A stretch of 22,216 bases of DNA from Candidatus Pacearchaeota archaeon (GTDB lineage: Archaea; Nanobdellota; Nanobdellia; Pacearchaeales; GW2011-AR1): the NCBI GenBank assembly GCA_026395855.1, contig JAPLXX010000043.1:1-22216 (forward strand), in the 5' to 3' direction. Position numbers and translations under genes: made by a program. Below the pieces are notes generated by a model. It was not told the origin of the DNA. It was given only the letters and a program-made list of their open reading frames with translations, and ran no database searches. Positions 14,711 to 20,721 of the stretch are shown in pieces (the first letter of the stretch is position 1; each line of letters starts with the position of its first letter).

Positions 14711-14718
14711 TTTTTAAA
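14711..14718 (-). promoter_or_regulatory. candidate TATA box of the L3 (S10-spc) operon
   Basis: On the minus strand TTTAAAAA lies within CCTTTAAAAAGC. Start of transcription about 25-28 nt downstream would leave a leader of about 65-70 nt before L3, with a small hairpin CTTTG/CAAAG (14658-14673). No other strong TATA element is nearer. This is inferred from the archaeal TATA consensus and spacing. Confidence 0.4.
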
Positions 14719-14808
14719 GGTTTTTAGAACAGTGGCTTTGTGTATAAAGTATTGATTTATGGTTTAAATTATAATAATCTTTATTAATAATTGGAGTTTT
14801 AATCTGGA

Positions 14809-15021
14809 ATGAGTCTTTGTAGAACAGCACACTATCAAACAATGTATCGAGATGTTTTTGTAAGCCCCCTTGATTATGACATTGCTTGTTGTGATGCATT
14901 AGTTGCTGAATTGAATAGGCTTGCTGGTAAGCCATTAACTGGAGGGCAAATAGAGTCAATTAGGCGTTTAGAAAAATTAGAAAGTTTAGGGGGATTAGAG
15001 AAATTCCAAGATTTGATTTAG
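14809..15021 (+). CDS. possible orphan 70-aa protein
   Basis: I do not recognise it. The predicted protein is soluble and mildly acidic with a basic/aromatic start (MSLCRTAHYQTMYRDVF), four early cysteines, and a helical C-terminal half with leucine periodicity (SIRRLEKLESLGGLEKFQ). Leucine uses TTA in 6 of 11 cases, similar to the other orphan genes. A TATA-like TTTATTAA about 26 nt upstream would give a leaderless transcript. After its stop at 15019-15021 another frame stays open to 15071 with protein-like content (RFDLGEFLKEFRVVQKQAVV), so a frameshifted, longer gene is possible. The opposite-strand frame here looks like a shadow. Confidence 0.45.
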   Translation: MSLCRTAHYQTMYRDVFVSPLDYDIACCDALVAELNRLAGKPLTGGQIESIRRLEKLESLGGLEKFQDLI

Positions 15022-15067
15022 GAGAATTTTTAAAAGAATTTAGAGTAGTTCAGAAACAAGCAGTAGT

Positions 15068-15775
15068 TTAAGCTGCAAATTCAGCTTCTTTTTTATAAGG
15101 TTTCTCGTCAATAATAGCTTCCCTGATTATTTTTCCCTTTCTCAGGGATTTTTCCCTTATCACAGCATAATCTTTTTCGTTTTTTAGCTTGTCGGGGATT
15201 ACTATCTCTTTTATTATAAAAGCATGCTTTATTTCTGCTTTTTTGAAATTTGGATTTTCAAACACAAAGTCTTCTCCTATTTTTTTGTCAGAAGTGACCA
15301 GAGTGCAGAAATCAGGCTTTGGCATAGCTTCTGCCTTGCTGCCTGGTTTTCCTGATTTGGGGGATTTTGCCTTTATTTTTAAAGTAAAAGAAGAAGTTGA
15401 AAAGCTCAAGGCAAAGAAAGCTTTTGGAAATTTATTCAGCAAAGAAAGAATTTCATCTCCGGCCATATCCTTTTCAATAAGATATCTTTTAACTCCCTGG
15501 AACTGCTTTATCTCTTTAAAGTCTAAAACACTCTTTAAATCGCTTGTGGAAACAACAGCACCTGTAATTCTCGCCTTGTTTTTTCCAAGGATTTCTGCAG
15601 ATTCTCTTACGAGTTCATTGGCAAACTCTGAACTTGTTTTTATAGTATACTTTTTTCCTGTCCTCTTCGCGCCAATCACTGCCCTGTTTCTGAATTCGCC
15701 CCTGCTGAATTTCTGAAACTGCAGATGAACTAATTCATCTGTTTTTCCTGAGAATATTTTTCTTATGAAGTTCAT
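15068..15775 (-). CDS. conserved-looking hypothetical protein, 235 aa
   Basis: I cannot assign a family. It is a soluble basic protein with no membrane helix. Features are an N-terminal section FIRKIFSGKTDELVHLQFQKFSRGEFRNRAVIGAKRTGKKYTIKTSSEFANELVRE (about 4-58), a middle TTSDLKSVLDFKEIKQFQGVKRYLIEKDMAGDEIL region, a basic linker KIKAKSPKSGKPGSKAEAMPKPDF (about 133-156), and a C-terminal alternation of strands and helices (AEIKHAFIIKEIVIPDKL). The lysine-rich linker suggests a nucleic-acid-binding or complex-forming protein. It diverges from the AI-2E permease through a shared TATA box and is leaderless by spacing. Confidence 0.75.
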   Translation of the reverse strand: MNFIRKIFSGKTDELVHLQFQKFSRGEFRNRAVIGAKRTGKKYTIKTSSEFANELVRESAEILGKNKARITGAVVSTSDLKSVLDFKEIKQFQGVKRYLIEKDMAGDEILSLLNKFPKAFFALSFSTSSFTLKIKAKSPKSGKPGSKAEAMPKPDFCTLVTSDKKIGEDFVFENPNFKKAEIKHAFIIKEIVIPDKLKNEKDYAVIREKSLRKGKIIREAIIDEKPYKKEAEFAA

Positions 15776-15796
15776 GAGAACTTTTATTCACAAACC

Positions 15797-15804
15797 TTTA
15801 TAAA
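15797..15804. promoter_or_regulatory. shared palindromic TATA box for divergent genes
   Basis: TTTATAAA is its own reverse complement. Its centre is 25.5 nt from the ATG of the 235-aa gene (minus) and 27.5 nt from the ATG of the AI-2E permease (plus). Both distances equal normal archaeal TATA-to-start spacing, so both transcripts should be leaderless. The minus-direction BRE-like flank (AAAA before TTTATAAA) is A-rich, the plus-direction flank is CAAACC, so the minus direction may be stronger. Confidence 0.65.
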
Positions 15805-15827
15805 TTTTAACTACTATTAGTTAATTA

Positions 15828-16886
15828 ATGGTTAAAATAGATGAACTTTATTTTGAGAAGATAATGACTGCAGTAATTTTAATCGCGTTAATAGTGCTGT
15901 CTTTTCTTCTTTTGAAGCCTATTTTGCTCGCAATAATATTCGGGGCGCTTCTTGCATTTATTTTTGTGCCTCTTTATAAATGGTTTTACAAAAGAATAAA
16001 ATCAGCAAACCTTACAGCTTCCCTTATGGTAATTATTCTTTTGCTGATAATTATCATTCCGCTGTGGTTTTTAACACCGATGCTGATAGAGCAGTCTTTC
16101 AAGATACTTCAGGCAACCTTGCAGATAGATTTTGTAACACCTTTAAAAAATCTTTTTCCGCAATTCTTTGCATCAGAGCAGTTTTCTACCCAGATTAGTT
16201 CTGTTGTTTCTGGTTTTGTTACAAACGCAATGAATTCAATAATGAGCGAATTAACCAATATTCTTCTGAATCTTCCTACAATTTCCATGCAGTTGCTGGT
16301 TGTGTTTTTCACATTCTTCTTTGTCTTAAGAGATGGAGACAAAATATCAGATTATGTAAAAAGTTTGCTCCCATTTCCTAAGGAAATTGAAAAAAAGCTT
16401 TTTGAATATTCTTCTCAAATAACAAAGTCTGTTATATACGGGCAAGTCCTTATAGGAATACTTCAAGGGTTTATTGCAGGTATAGGATTTTTCATCTTTG
16501 GAGTTCCGAATGCCTTATTCCTTACCATTGTCGCGATGTTCATGGGTATTCTTCCTATACTTGGAACACCAGTGGTTTGGGCACCTGTTGCTATTTTTAT
16601 GTTCTTAGGAGGAAATAATTTTGGAGCATGGGGAGTTATAGTATTTGGTATGATTTCTTCCACTATTGACAACATTTTAAGGCCGATATTTGTAGCTAAA
16701 ATGACAAAGATACACTCTGGCATTGTTCTTGTATCGATGATTGGCGGTTTGTTGTTCTTCGGTATTTTAGGATTTGTCCTAGGACCATTAATAGTGGCGT
16801 ACCTTTTGATAGTTCTTGAGTTATACAGAAAAAAGCCTGTTCCTGGTTTGATGATACAGGAATCTTCTGAAAAAGAGACTAAATAA
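15828..16886 (+). CDS. AI-2E family transporter (UPF0118-like permease)
   Basis: A 352-aa membrane protein with the AI-2E exporter family plan: an N-terminal helix pair (residues about 14-55), then a large soluble-looking section around 80-150, then a block of five or so helices to about 335. Typical segments are VFFTFFFVLRDGDKISDYVKSLLPFPKEIEKKLFEY before the helix block, QVLIGILQGFIAGIGFFIFGVPNALFLTIVAMFMGILPILGTPVVWAPVAI, and SSTIDNILRPIFVAKMTKIHSGIVLVSMIGGLLFFGILGFVLGPLI. The exported substrate is not predictable. Some members of the family act as sodium/proton antiporters. It ends 40 nt before the AMP phosphorylase gene. Confidence 0.88.
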   Translation: MVKIDELYFEKIMTAVILIALIVLSFLLLKPILLAIIFGALLAFIFVPLYKWFYKRIKSANLTASLMVIILLLIIIIPLWFLTPMLIEQSFKILQATLQIDFVTPLKNLFPQFFASEQFSTQISSVVSGFVTNAMNSIMSELTNILLNLPTISMQLLVVFFTFFFVLRDGDKISDYVKSLLPFPKEIEKKLFEYSSQITKSVIYGQVLIGILQGFIAGIGFFIFGVPNALFLTIVAMFMGILPILGTPVVWAPVAIFMFLGGNNFGAWGVIVFGMISSTIDNILRPIFVAKMTKIHSGIVLVSMIGGLLFFGILGFVLGPLIVAYLLIVLELYRKKPVPGLMIQESSEKETK

Positions 16887-16898
16887 ATATAAAAACAG

Positions 16899-16911
16899 TT
16901 TTTTCTTTTTA
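16899..16911 (+). terminator. candidate U-tract terminator after the AI-2E gene
   Basis: T6-C-T5 just downstream of the permease stop codon. U tracts without hairpins stop archaeal RNA polymerase. It also lies just ahead of the AMP phosphorylase start, so readthrough or an internal promoter around AAATATAAAA (16885-16894) remains possible. Confidence 0.3.
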
Positions 16912-16926
16912 TAATTACCAAAGACA

Positions 16927-18411
16927 ATGTTATTAAAGGTGAAAATAAAAGAGTGGTCTGCAGGAATTCCTGTTGTTATGCTTAGCAAAGGTGCTGCGAT
17001 GAATCTTGGATTGCAAGCTCAGGAGATGATAATAATTGAAACTATTTCTAAAAATCCCCTGGAGACAACAGCTGTTTTAGATATAGTTGACGGGGAATTG
17101 AAAAATGATGAAATAATTCCTTCATCAGAAGTTCTTGCAAAACTTCATCTGAAAAAAAATCAAAAAGTAGATGTGAACATAGCTCCTGTTCCCAAGAGCG
17201 TTGAGCTGATTAAGAAAAAACTTGGAAATAAAAGATTGTCTAAATCAGAGATTGACCAGATTATAATAGATATTGTGAAAGATCGCCTTTCTGAGCCAGA
17301 GATAGCTCTTTTTGTTGCTGCAATGTACAAAGTCGGAACAAATTCCAGAGAAACAGTTGATATGATAAATGCAATAATAAAAACAGGAAACCGCCTTTCG
17401 TTGAAAGATAAATTCATTGTTGACAAGCATTCTGTCGGTGGTGTTGCAGGAAACAGGACAACGCCAATAGTTGTTTCAATCTGCGCTGCAGCAGGCCTGA
17501 CCTTTCCCAAGACATCTTCACGTGCGATAACAAGTGCTGCGGGAACAGCAGATGTTATGGAGACAATTATGCAGATAGATTTTACAATAAAAGAACTTAA
17601 GAAAATTCTGAAAAAAACAAAAGCGTTTATTGTCTGGGGAGGGGGGATGGGAATCGCTCCTGCTGATTCCAAAATAATAAAAGTTGAAAAAGCGCTGAAC
17701 ATAGATCCCAAATCCCAGCTTCTTGCTTCTATAATGTCAAAAAAGTTTGCTGTCGGAAGCAAATATATTCTGATAGATATTCCTTATGGAGAAACAGCTA
17801 AAATACAGACAAAAAGAAAAGCAGAAATATTAAAAGGAAAATTTGATGCGCTGGGGGAACATTTTCATAGAACACTAAAGTCTGTAATAACAGATGGAAG
17901 CCAGCCTATAGGAAATGGCGTAGGCCCTGCTCTTGAGTTAATGGATATCCTAAAGGTTCTGAATCAAAGAAAGAGCAGCCCAAAGGATTTGGAAAAAAAA
18001 TCTCTTTTTCTTGCAGGGAATCTTCTTGAAATGACCGGCAAGGCAAAAAAAGGAGAAGGTATTCAAATGGCTGAAAAAATTTTATACTCTGGAAAGGCAT
18101 TTAAAAAATTCAAGCAGATTGTAAAAGCCCAGCACGGAAATCTGAACAAAATAAAATATGCAAAGCTGAAAAGAGACATATTTGCAGACAGAGGAGGAAA
18201 AATTAAAGTCATAGATAACAAAAAAATAAACAATCTTGCGAGAGTTGCTGGCTCGCCTGTTGATAAATCAGCAGGTGTTTATCTTTATTATCATGTGGAT
18301 GATGTTGTGAAAAAAGGAGACAAAATTTTGACAATTTATTCTGAGACAAAGCCCAGAATGAAAGAAGCGGTTAAGTTCTTCAGAGAGAATGCGCCCATAA
18401 TCATAAAATAA
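16927..18411 (+). CDS. deoA: AMP phosphorylase
   Basis: A 494-aa enzyme of the archaeal nucleoside/nucleotide phosphorylase family (thymidine phosphorylase superfamily). It splits AMP with phosphate to give adenine and ribose-1,5-bisphosphate, the first step of the archaeal AMP route to RuBP. An extra N-terminal domain (about 1-85) separates it from bacterial thymidine phosphorylases. The helical domain follows (LSEPEIALFVAAMYKVGTNSRETVDMINAI, about 121-150), then the phosphate-binding segment KHSVGGVAGNRTTP at 167-180, and SSRAITSAAGTADVME at 197-212. Length is normal (about 500 aa). The substrate assignment is by family. Mutant or sugar specificity cannot be seen. Confidence 0.9.
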   Translation: MLLKVKIKEWSAGIPVVMLSKGAAMNLGLQAQEMIIIETISKNPLETTAVLDIVDGELKNDEIIPSSEVLAKLHLKKNQKVDVNIAPVPKSVELIKKKLGNKRLSKSEIDQIIIDIVKDRLSEPEIALFVAAMYKVGTNSRETVDMINAIIKTGNRLSLKDKFIVDKHSVGGVAGNRTTPIVVSICAAAGLTFPKTSSRAITSAAGTADVMETIMQIDFTIKELKKILKKTKAFIVWGGGMGIAPADSKIIKVEKALNIDPKSQLLASIMSKKFAVGSKYILIDIPYGETAKIQTKRKAEILKGKFDALGEHFHRTLKSVITDGSQPIGNGVGPALELMDILKVLNQRKSSPKDLEKKSLFLAGNLLEMTGKAKKGEGIQMAEKILYSGKAFKKFKQIVKAQHGNLNKIKYAKLKRDIFADRGGKIKVIDNKKINNLARVAGSPVDKSAGVYLYYHVDDVVKKGDKILTIYSETKPRMKEAVKFFRENAPIIIK

Positions 18412-18684
18412 TGCTTAAAAGCCAGTTTTAATATGAATAACAGCCGTTAATATAACAATGAACTTTATCTTAAAATATTCTCCTTAATTGCCATAACTTT
18501 ATTTAGATAATCTAACTATTTTTTATTGCATTTATCAGTTACAATCCCTTTTGCTAATATTGCTTCTATTATTTCAATTTAATCTTAGTATGAAGGGGTT
18601 ATTATATTTGAATATAAAATTAATTATTTTTCTACAGTCTTTTATAACAATTATATTTTTAAACTTCGAAATATACTCTCTTTT
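18412..18684. other. AT-rich intergenic spacer
   Basis: I see no gene in this 273-nt stretch. It contains T runs that could end AMP phosphorylase transcription (T6 near 18511) and, at its end, the promoter of the 90-aa gene. No convincing repeats or structured RNA were found by eye. Confidence 0.4.
18656..18663 (+). promoter_or_regulatory. TATA box of the 90-aa gene, leaderless
   Basis: TTTTTAAA has its centre 25.5 nt before the ATG at 18685, so transcription should start at the first codon. The spacing matches other TATA boxes in this window. Confidence 0.5.
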
Positions 18685-18957
18685 ATGCGCGAAGCAGAAT
18701 ACAAAAGAAAAATTGTCGAGTATCTGAAGGGAAATCTGAAAAAAGGATATACATTAGAATCCCTAAAATGGGCATTGGTAGATCAGGGATATTCAAGAAC
18801 ACTTATTGATCTTGCAATAAAAGAAGCTAACTTAGAGCTTTCCAGAGAAGTTCCTGTTCTTAGAGAAAAACCAGTGATAACTCACGAAGTTGTGGCAGAT
18901 GAGGAATTTGGCGAGGTCAAAAAGCCCTGGTGGAAAAGACTTTTTGGAATGGATTAA
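18685..18957 (+). CDS. small helical protein with amphipathic tail, 90 aa
   Basis: I do not recognise a named family. Residues 1-50 look like a compact helical domain (EYKRKIVEYLKGNLKKGYTLESLKWALVDQGYSRTLIDLAIKEAN), a pattern common in small DPANN proteins where two helices flank a GYS turn. A linker (LREKPVITHEVVADEEFGEV) leads to a short tryptophan-rich basic end (KKPWWKRLFGMD) that could lie on a membrane or bind a partner. It has its own leaderless promoter and stands alone before the tRNA pair on the opposite strand. Confidence 0.7.
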   Translation: MREAEYKRKIVEYLKGNLKKGYTLESLKWALVDQGYSRTLIDLAIKEANLELSREVPVLREKPVITHEVVADEEFGEVKKPWWKRLFGMD

Positions 18958-18990
18958 AAATAATATTTCTAGGACTTTAAAGAAAATACA

Positions 18991-19118
18991 CGCCTCCGCC
19001 AGGAATCGAACCTGGAAGCCCGTGAGGGCCCGGTTCTCTTGTTTGACAAAACCTTGACGAACAAGTGTAAGGCTTGCCCTTACTCAAGACCGGTGCAATA
19101 CCATTATGCGACAGAGGC
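18991..19118 (-). tRNA. tRNA-Ser(UGA) with intron
   Basis: Read on the minus strand. The acceptor is GCCTCTG with CGGAGGC (one G-T pair) and discriminator G73, the archaeal tRNA-Ser identity base. The D arm is GCA/TGC with GG in the loop. The anticodon stem is CCGGT/ACCGG, with loop CTTGAGA after intron removal giving anticodon TGA. A long variable arm has GCCC-TCAC-GGGC, class II, and the T arm is CCAGG-TTCGATT-CCTGG. The mature tRNA is 81 nt without the intron. No CCA is encoded. It lies about 50 nt downstream of tRNA-Thr, with its own TATA. Confidence 0.92.
19036..19082 (-). other. tRNA-Ser intron, position 37/38
   Basis: A 47-nt intron interrupts the anticodon loop. CTTG of the 5' exon pairs with CAAG of the intron end, leaving 3-nt bulges AGT and AGA next to the anticodon stem. 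This fits an archaeal bulge-helix-bulge cleaved after the second bulge base on each side. The intron-side helix expected after the 5' bulge is not evident. Instead the intron can form GTAAGG/CCTTAC and CTTGTT/AACAAG hairpins that use the same CAAG, so the motif may be relaxed or compete with an alternative fold. Confidence 0.7.
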
Positions 19119-19142
19119 TTAAATTAAAGATTCTTCAACGAG

Positions 19143-19150
19143 TTTTAAAA
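19143..19150 (-). promoter_or_regulatory. TATA box of tRNA-Ser
   Basis: TTTTAAAA (within palindromic AGTTTTAAAACT) has its centre 28.5 nt before the mature tRNA 5' base. The leaderless protein genes of this window show 25.5-27.5 nt, so the tRNA transcript should begin within about 0-3 nt of the mature end. Confidence 0.5.
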
Positions 19151-19167
19151 CTTACTATTACCTTTGA

Positions 19168-19239
19168 AGCCTGTAGAGGGATTTGAACCCACGACCTGCT
19201 GATTACGAATCAGCTGCTCTACCGCTGAGCTATACAGGC
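19168..19239 (-). tRNA. tRNA-Thr(CGU)
   Basis: A 72-nt cloverleaf on the minus strand. Acceptor is GCCTGTA/TACAGGC with discriminator T (seen in archaeal tRNA-Thr). The D arm is GCTC/GAGC, the anticodon arm is GCTGA-TTCGTAA-TCAGC with anticodon CGT, the variable loop is AGGTC, and the T arm is GTGGG-TTCAAAT-CCCTC with one T-T mismatch at 50-64. There is no intron and no encoded CCA. Confidence 0.92.
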
Positions 19240-19263
19240 TATGCTGATAAAATAGGTTACAGC

Positions 19264-19271
19264 TATAAAAA
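19264..19271 (-). promoter_or_regulatory. TATA box of tRNA-Thr
   Basis: TTTTTATA on the minus strand has its centre 28.5 nt before the mature tRNA 5' base, the same spacing as for tRNA-Ser. This implies a leader of very few nucleotides, or none. Confidence 0.45.
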
Positions 19272-19404
19272 TTTATTGTTAAAATAAATCTTTTTAATTA
19301 GATGTATTAAAATAGTCGTAGTTTAAATTTAGCAGGATATCAAAAATAGTTTTTATCTTAAAACTGATTTTCAATTTTCATAATAGAAATCTACTGCTGG
19401 CTAG

Positions 19405-19450
19405 AAAAAGCTCTTTGAATTGGTAAAAAATAAATAATTATCCAAAGAGC
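19405..19450 (-). terminator. hairpin and U tract at the end of the stalk operon
   Basis: An 8-bp inverted repeat, CAAAGAGC at 19443-19450 and GCTCTTTG at 19410-19417 (+ strand), is followed on the minus strand by T5 (19405-19409). The upstream arm lies inside the last codons of P1 (the LFG end and stop), so the stop codon TAA is in the loop. The loop is long (25 nt) and AT-rich. An inner TTGG/CCAA pairing may help. Confidence 0.5.
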
Positions 19451-19728
19451 GCACTAAGACCTTCTGCAGCAGCAGCTTTAGGTTCTTCTTTTGGTTTTTC
19501 TTCTTTCTTTTCTTCCTTATGGGTGCTTCCGGCAGCAGGAGCTGCAGCAACTAGACTTGCATTTTCAAGTTCTTTTGCTATGTCTACTCCTTTAAGGCTT
19601 GCAACAAGGGACTTAATCTTTGACTCATCTGGTTCTATGCCAGAGGCAGCCACGACTTTCTTGAGATTTGCGTCGTTGATTTCTTTCCCAAGTTTGTGCA
19701 GCAAGAGGCCCGCATATATGTATTCCAT
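19438..19728 (-). CDS. rpl12: ribosomal stalk protein P1 (archaeal L12)
   Basis: A 96-aa protein with the archaeal P1 plan: a helical N-terminal dimerisation domain ([30 protein letters not shown]), an alanine- and K/E-rich flexible hinge ([27 protein letters not shown]), and the conserved C-terminal end EGLSALFG (89-96) that binds translation GTPases. GGAG 8 nt upstream of the start (19736-19739 on the + strand as CTCC) serves as a ribosome-binding site. Of 12 leucine codons none is TTA. It follows the 58-aa gene by one base. Confidence 0.95.
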   Translation of the reverse strand: MEYIYAGLLLHKLGKEINDANLKKVVAASGIEPDESKIKSLVASLKGVDIAKELENASLVAAAPAAGSTHKEEKKEEKPKEEPKAAAAEGLSALFG

Positions 19729-19729
19729 T

Positions 19730-19906
19730 TTATTTCTCCGTATTTAATTGGGGAATTTTATGATTGTCTATTAATGTAGCAATTACTTTAACACCGCCGT
19801 AATTAGTAGAAACTATAATTCCATTATAGCATCTTTGAGCTAAATAAGATTCTGTTAATCCTAAATCTAAAAATTCATCCTGTGTCATTAATCTTGGTCT
19901 ACTCAT
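19730..19906 (-). CDS. orphan 58-aa protein between L10 and P1
   Basis: I read this by hand on the minus strand; no family is recognised. It encodes 58 aa, beginning [20 protein letters not shown] and ending [13 protein letters not shown], with [19 protein letters not shown] in the middle that looks like two beta strands with a GG turn. Its ATG overlaps the L10 stop as ATGA, and its TAA lies one base before the P1 ATG, so it sits fully inside the coupled operon. GGAG lies about 9 nt before the start. All seven leucines use TTA, whereas adjacent P1 uses TTA in none of 12, a striking codon contrast. A stalk-linked role is possible by position only. Confidence 0.75.
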   Translation of the reverse strand: MSRPRLMTQDEFLDLGLTESYLAQRCYNGIIVSTNYGGVKVIATLIDNHKIPQLNTEK

Positions 19907-20721
19907 TTTTGCAGTTCTCCTTCTTTTTTAATTAAACTATTCATTGCTATTTCCTGTCTTCCTGCTTTTCCTATTAAAAATCTTATTGTATCACCAGAAG
20001 CATATCCTATTTCAACAGCAAAAGGAATTGCTTTTGAGAAAGCCTTCTTTAATTCTTCAAGAGTTTTTTCCTTGTCTATTTTAATTTCACGATAAATTTT
20101 TCTTTCAGCCAGGTCAAATGCAGCTATGGGTATGAACCCAATTGAGAAGGGTTTTATCCCAAGCTTGTTCATCATTTCTGCAGCAGCAGAAGATATTTTC
20201 TCTCCTTGTTTGGCGATTATCTTTGGTTCTTTTATTGTTATTTTTCCTTTTTCTATCTGAATTTTAATTCCCAATGCACCGAGCTCGCTTATCGCAGGAC
20301 CTGGAATAAGATCTGTAGGACCTTCTGGAATTTCGATGTCAGCAGGAGCTTCCTGCCCTGTTTTTGCCTTTGCAGGGCTTTTCTTGCTTACTAATTCTGC
20401 AGCAAGCTCAAAAGAATCTATATCTGAGAAAAGAATAGCTGTGCTATCTTTTATCTGGCTTTTGAGATTTTTTAATTCCTCCATGCCCGAATTATCAAGC
20501 GCCCTGAAGATTATGCTTTTCTTTGGAAATTTTACAACAGCTTTTCCCCTGAGTTTTTTAGAGATTTCCTGATACTGTGAAGAAGGAATTCCTTTTATTG
20601 AAGCTAAAAGTATTGTTTTTTTGCTTTTTATCAAATCTGTAAGCTCTGAAACAACAGCTTTTTTCTTTTCAGATACATGTGGTGTTTTATTTTCAGATTT
20701 GCCTATTTTTTTAGTAGTCAT
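19903..20721 (-). CDS. rpl10: ribosomal protein uL10 (P0), short C-terminus
   Basis: A 272-aa base protein of the stalk. The N-terminal rRNA-binding domain includes EKKKAVVSELTDLIKSKKTILLASIKGIPSSQYQEISKKLRGKAVVKFPKKS, then PEGPTDLIPGPAISELGALGIKIQIEKGKITIKEPK, the archaeal/eukaryotic P0 insertion domain, and a C-terminal helical part that carries P1 dimers. Archaeal P0 proteins are usually about 310-340 aa and end in an acidic tail with the GLGALF-type motif. That tail is missing here, the protein stopping after EGELQK. The stop overlaps the 58-aa gene. Confidence 0.93.
   Translation of the reverse strand: MTTKKIGKSENKTPHVSEKKKAVVSELTDLIKSKKTILLASIKGIPSSQYQEISKKLRGKAVVKFPKKSIIFRALDNSGMEELKNLKSQIKDSTAILFSDIDSFELAAELVSKKSPAKAKTGQEAPADIEIPEGPTDLIPGPAISELGALGIKIQIEKGKITIKEPKIIAKQGEKISSAAAEMMNKLGIKPFSIGFIPIAAFDLAERKIYREIKIDKEKTLEELKKAFSKAIPFAVEIGYASGDTIRFLIGKAGRQEIAMNSLIKKEGELQK

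Noticed and set aside
14714..14959. 81-aa ORF on the minus strand opposite the 70-aa gene
   Set aside because: Low-complexity Q/H/N-rich composition without protein-like pattern, overlapping the promoter region of the L3 operon; treated as a shadow.
15189..15716. 175-aa plus-strand ORF opposite the 235-aa gene
   Set aside because: The minus-strand protein has a normal soluble composition and a proper promoter; the plus ORF is hydrophobic-looking shadow without upstream signals.
17160..17762. 200-aa ORF opposite AMP phosphorylase
   Set aside because: Fully antisense to a gene with catalytic motifs; no independent support.
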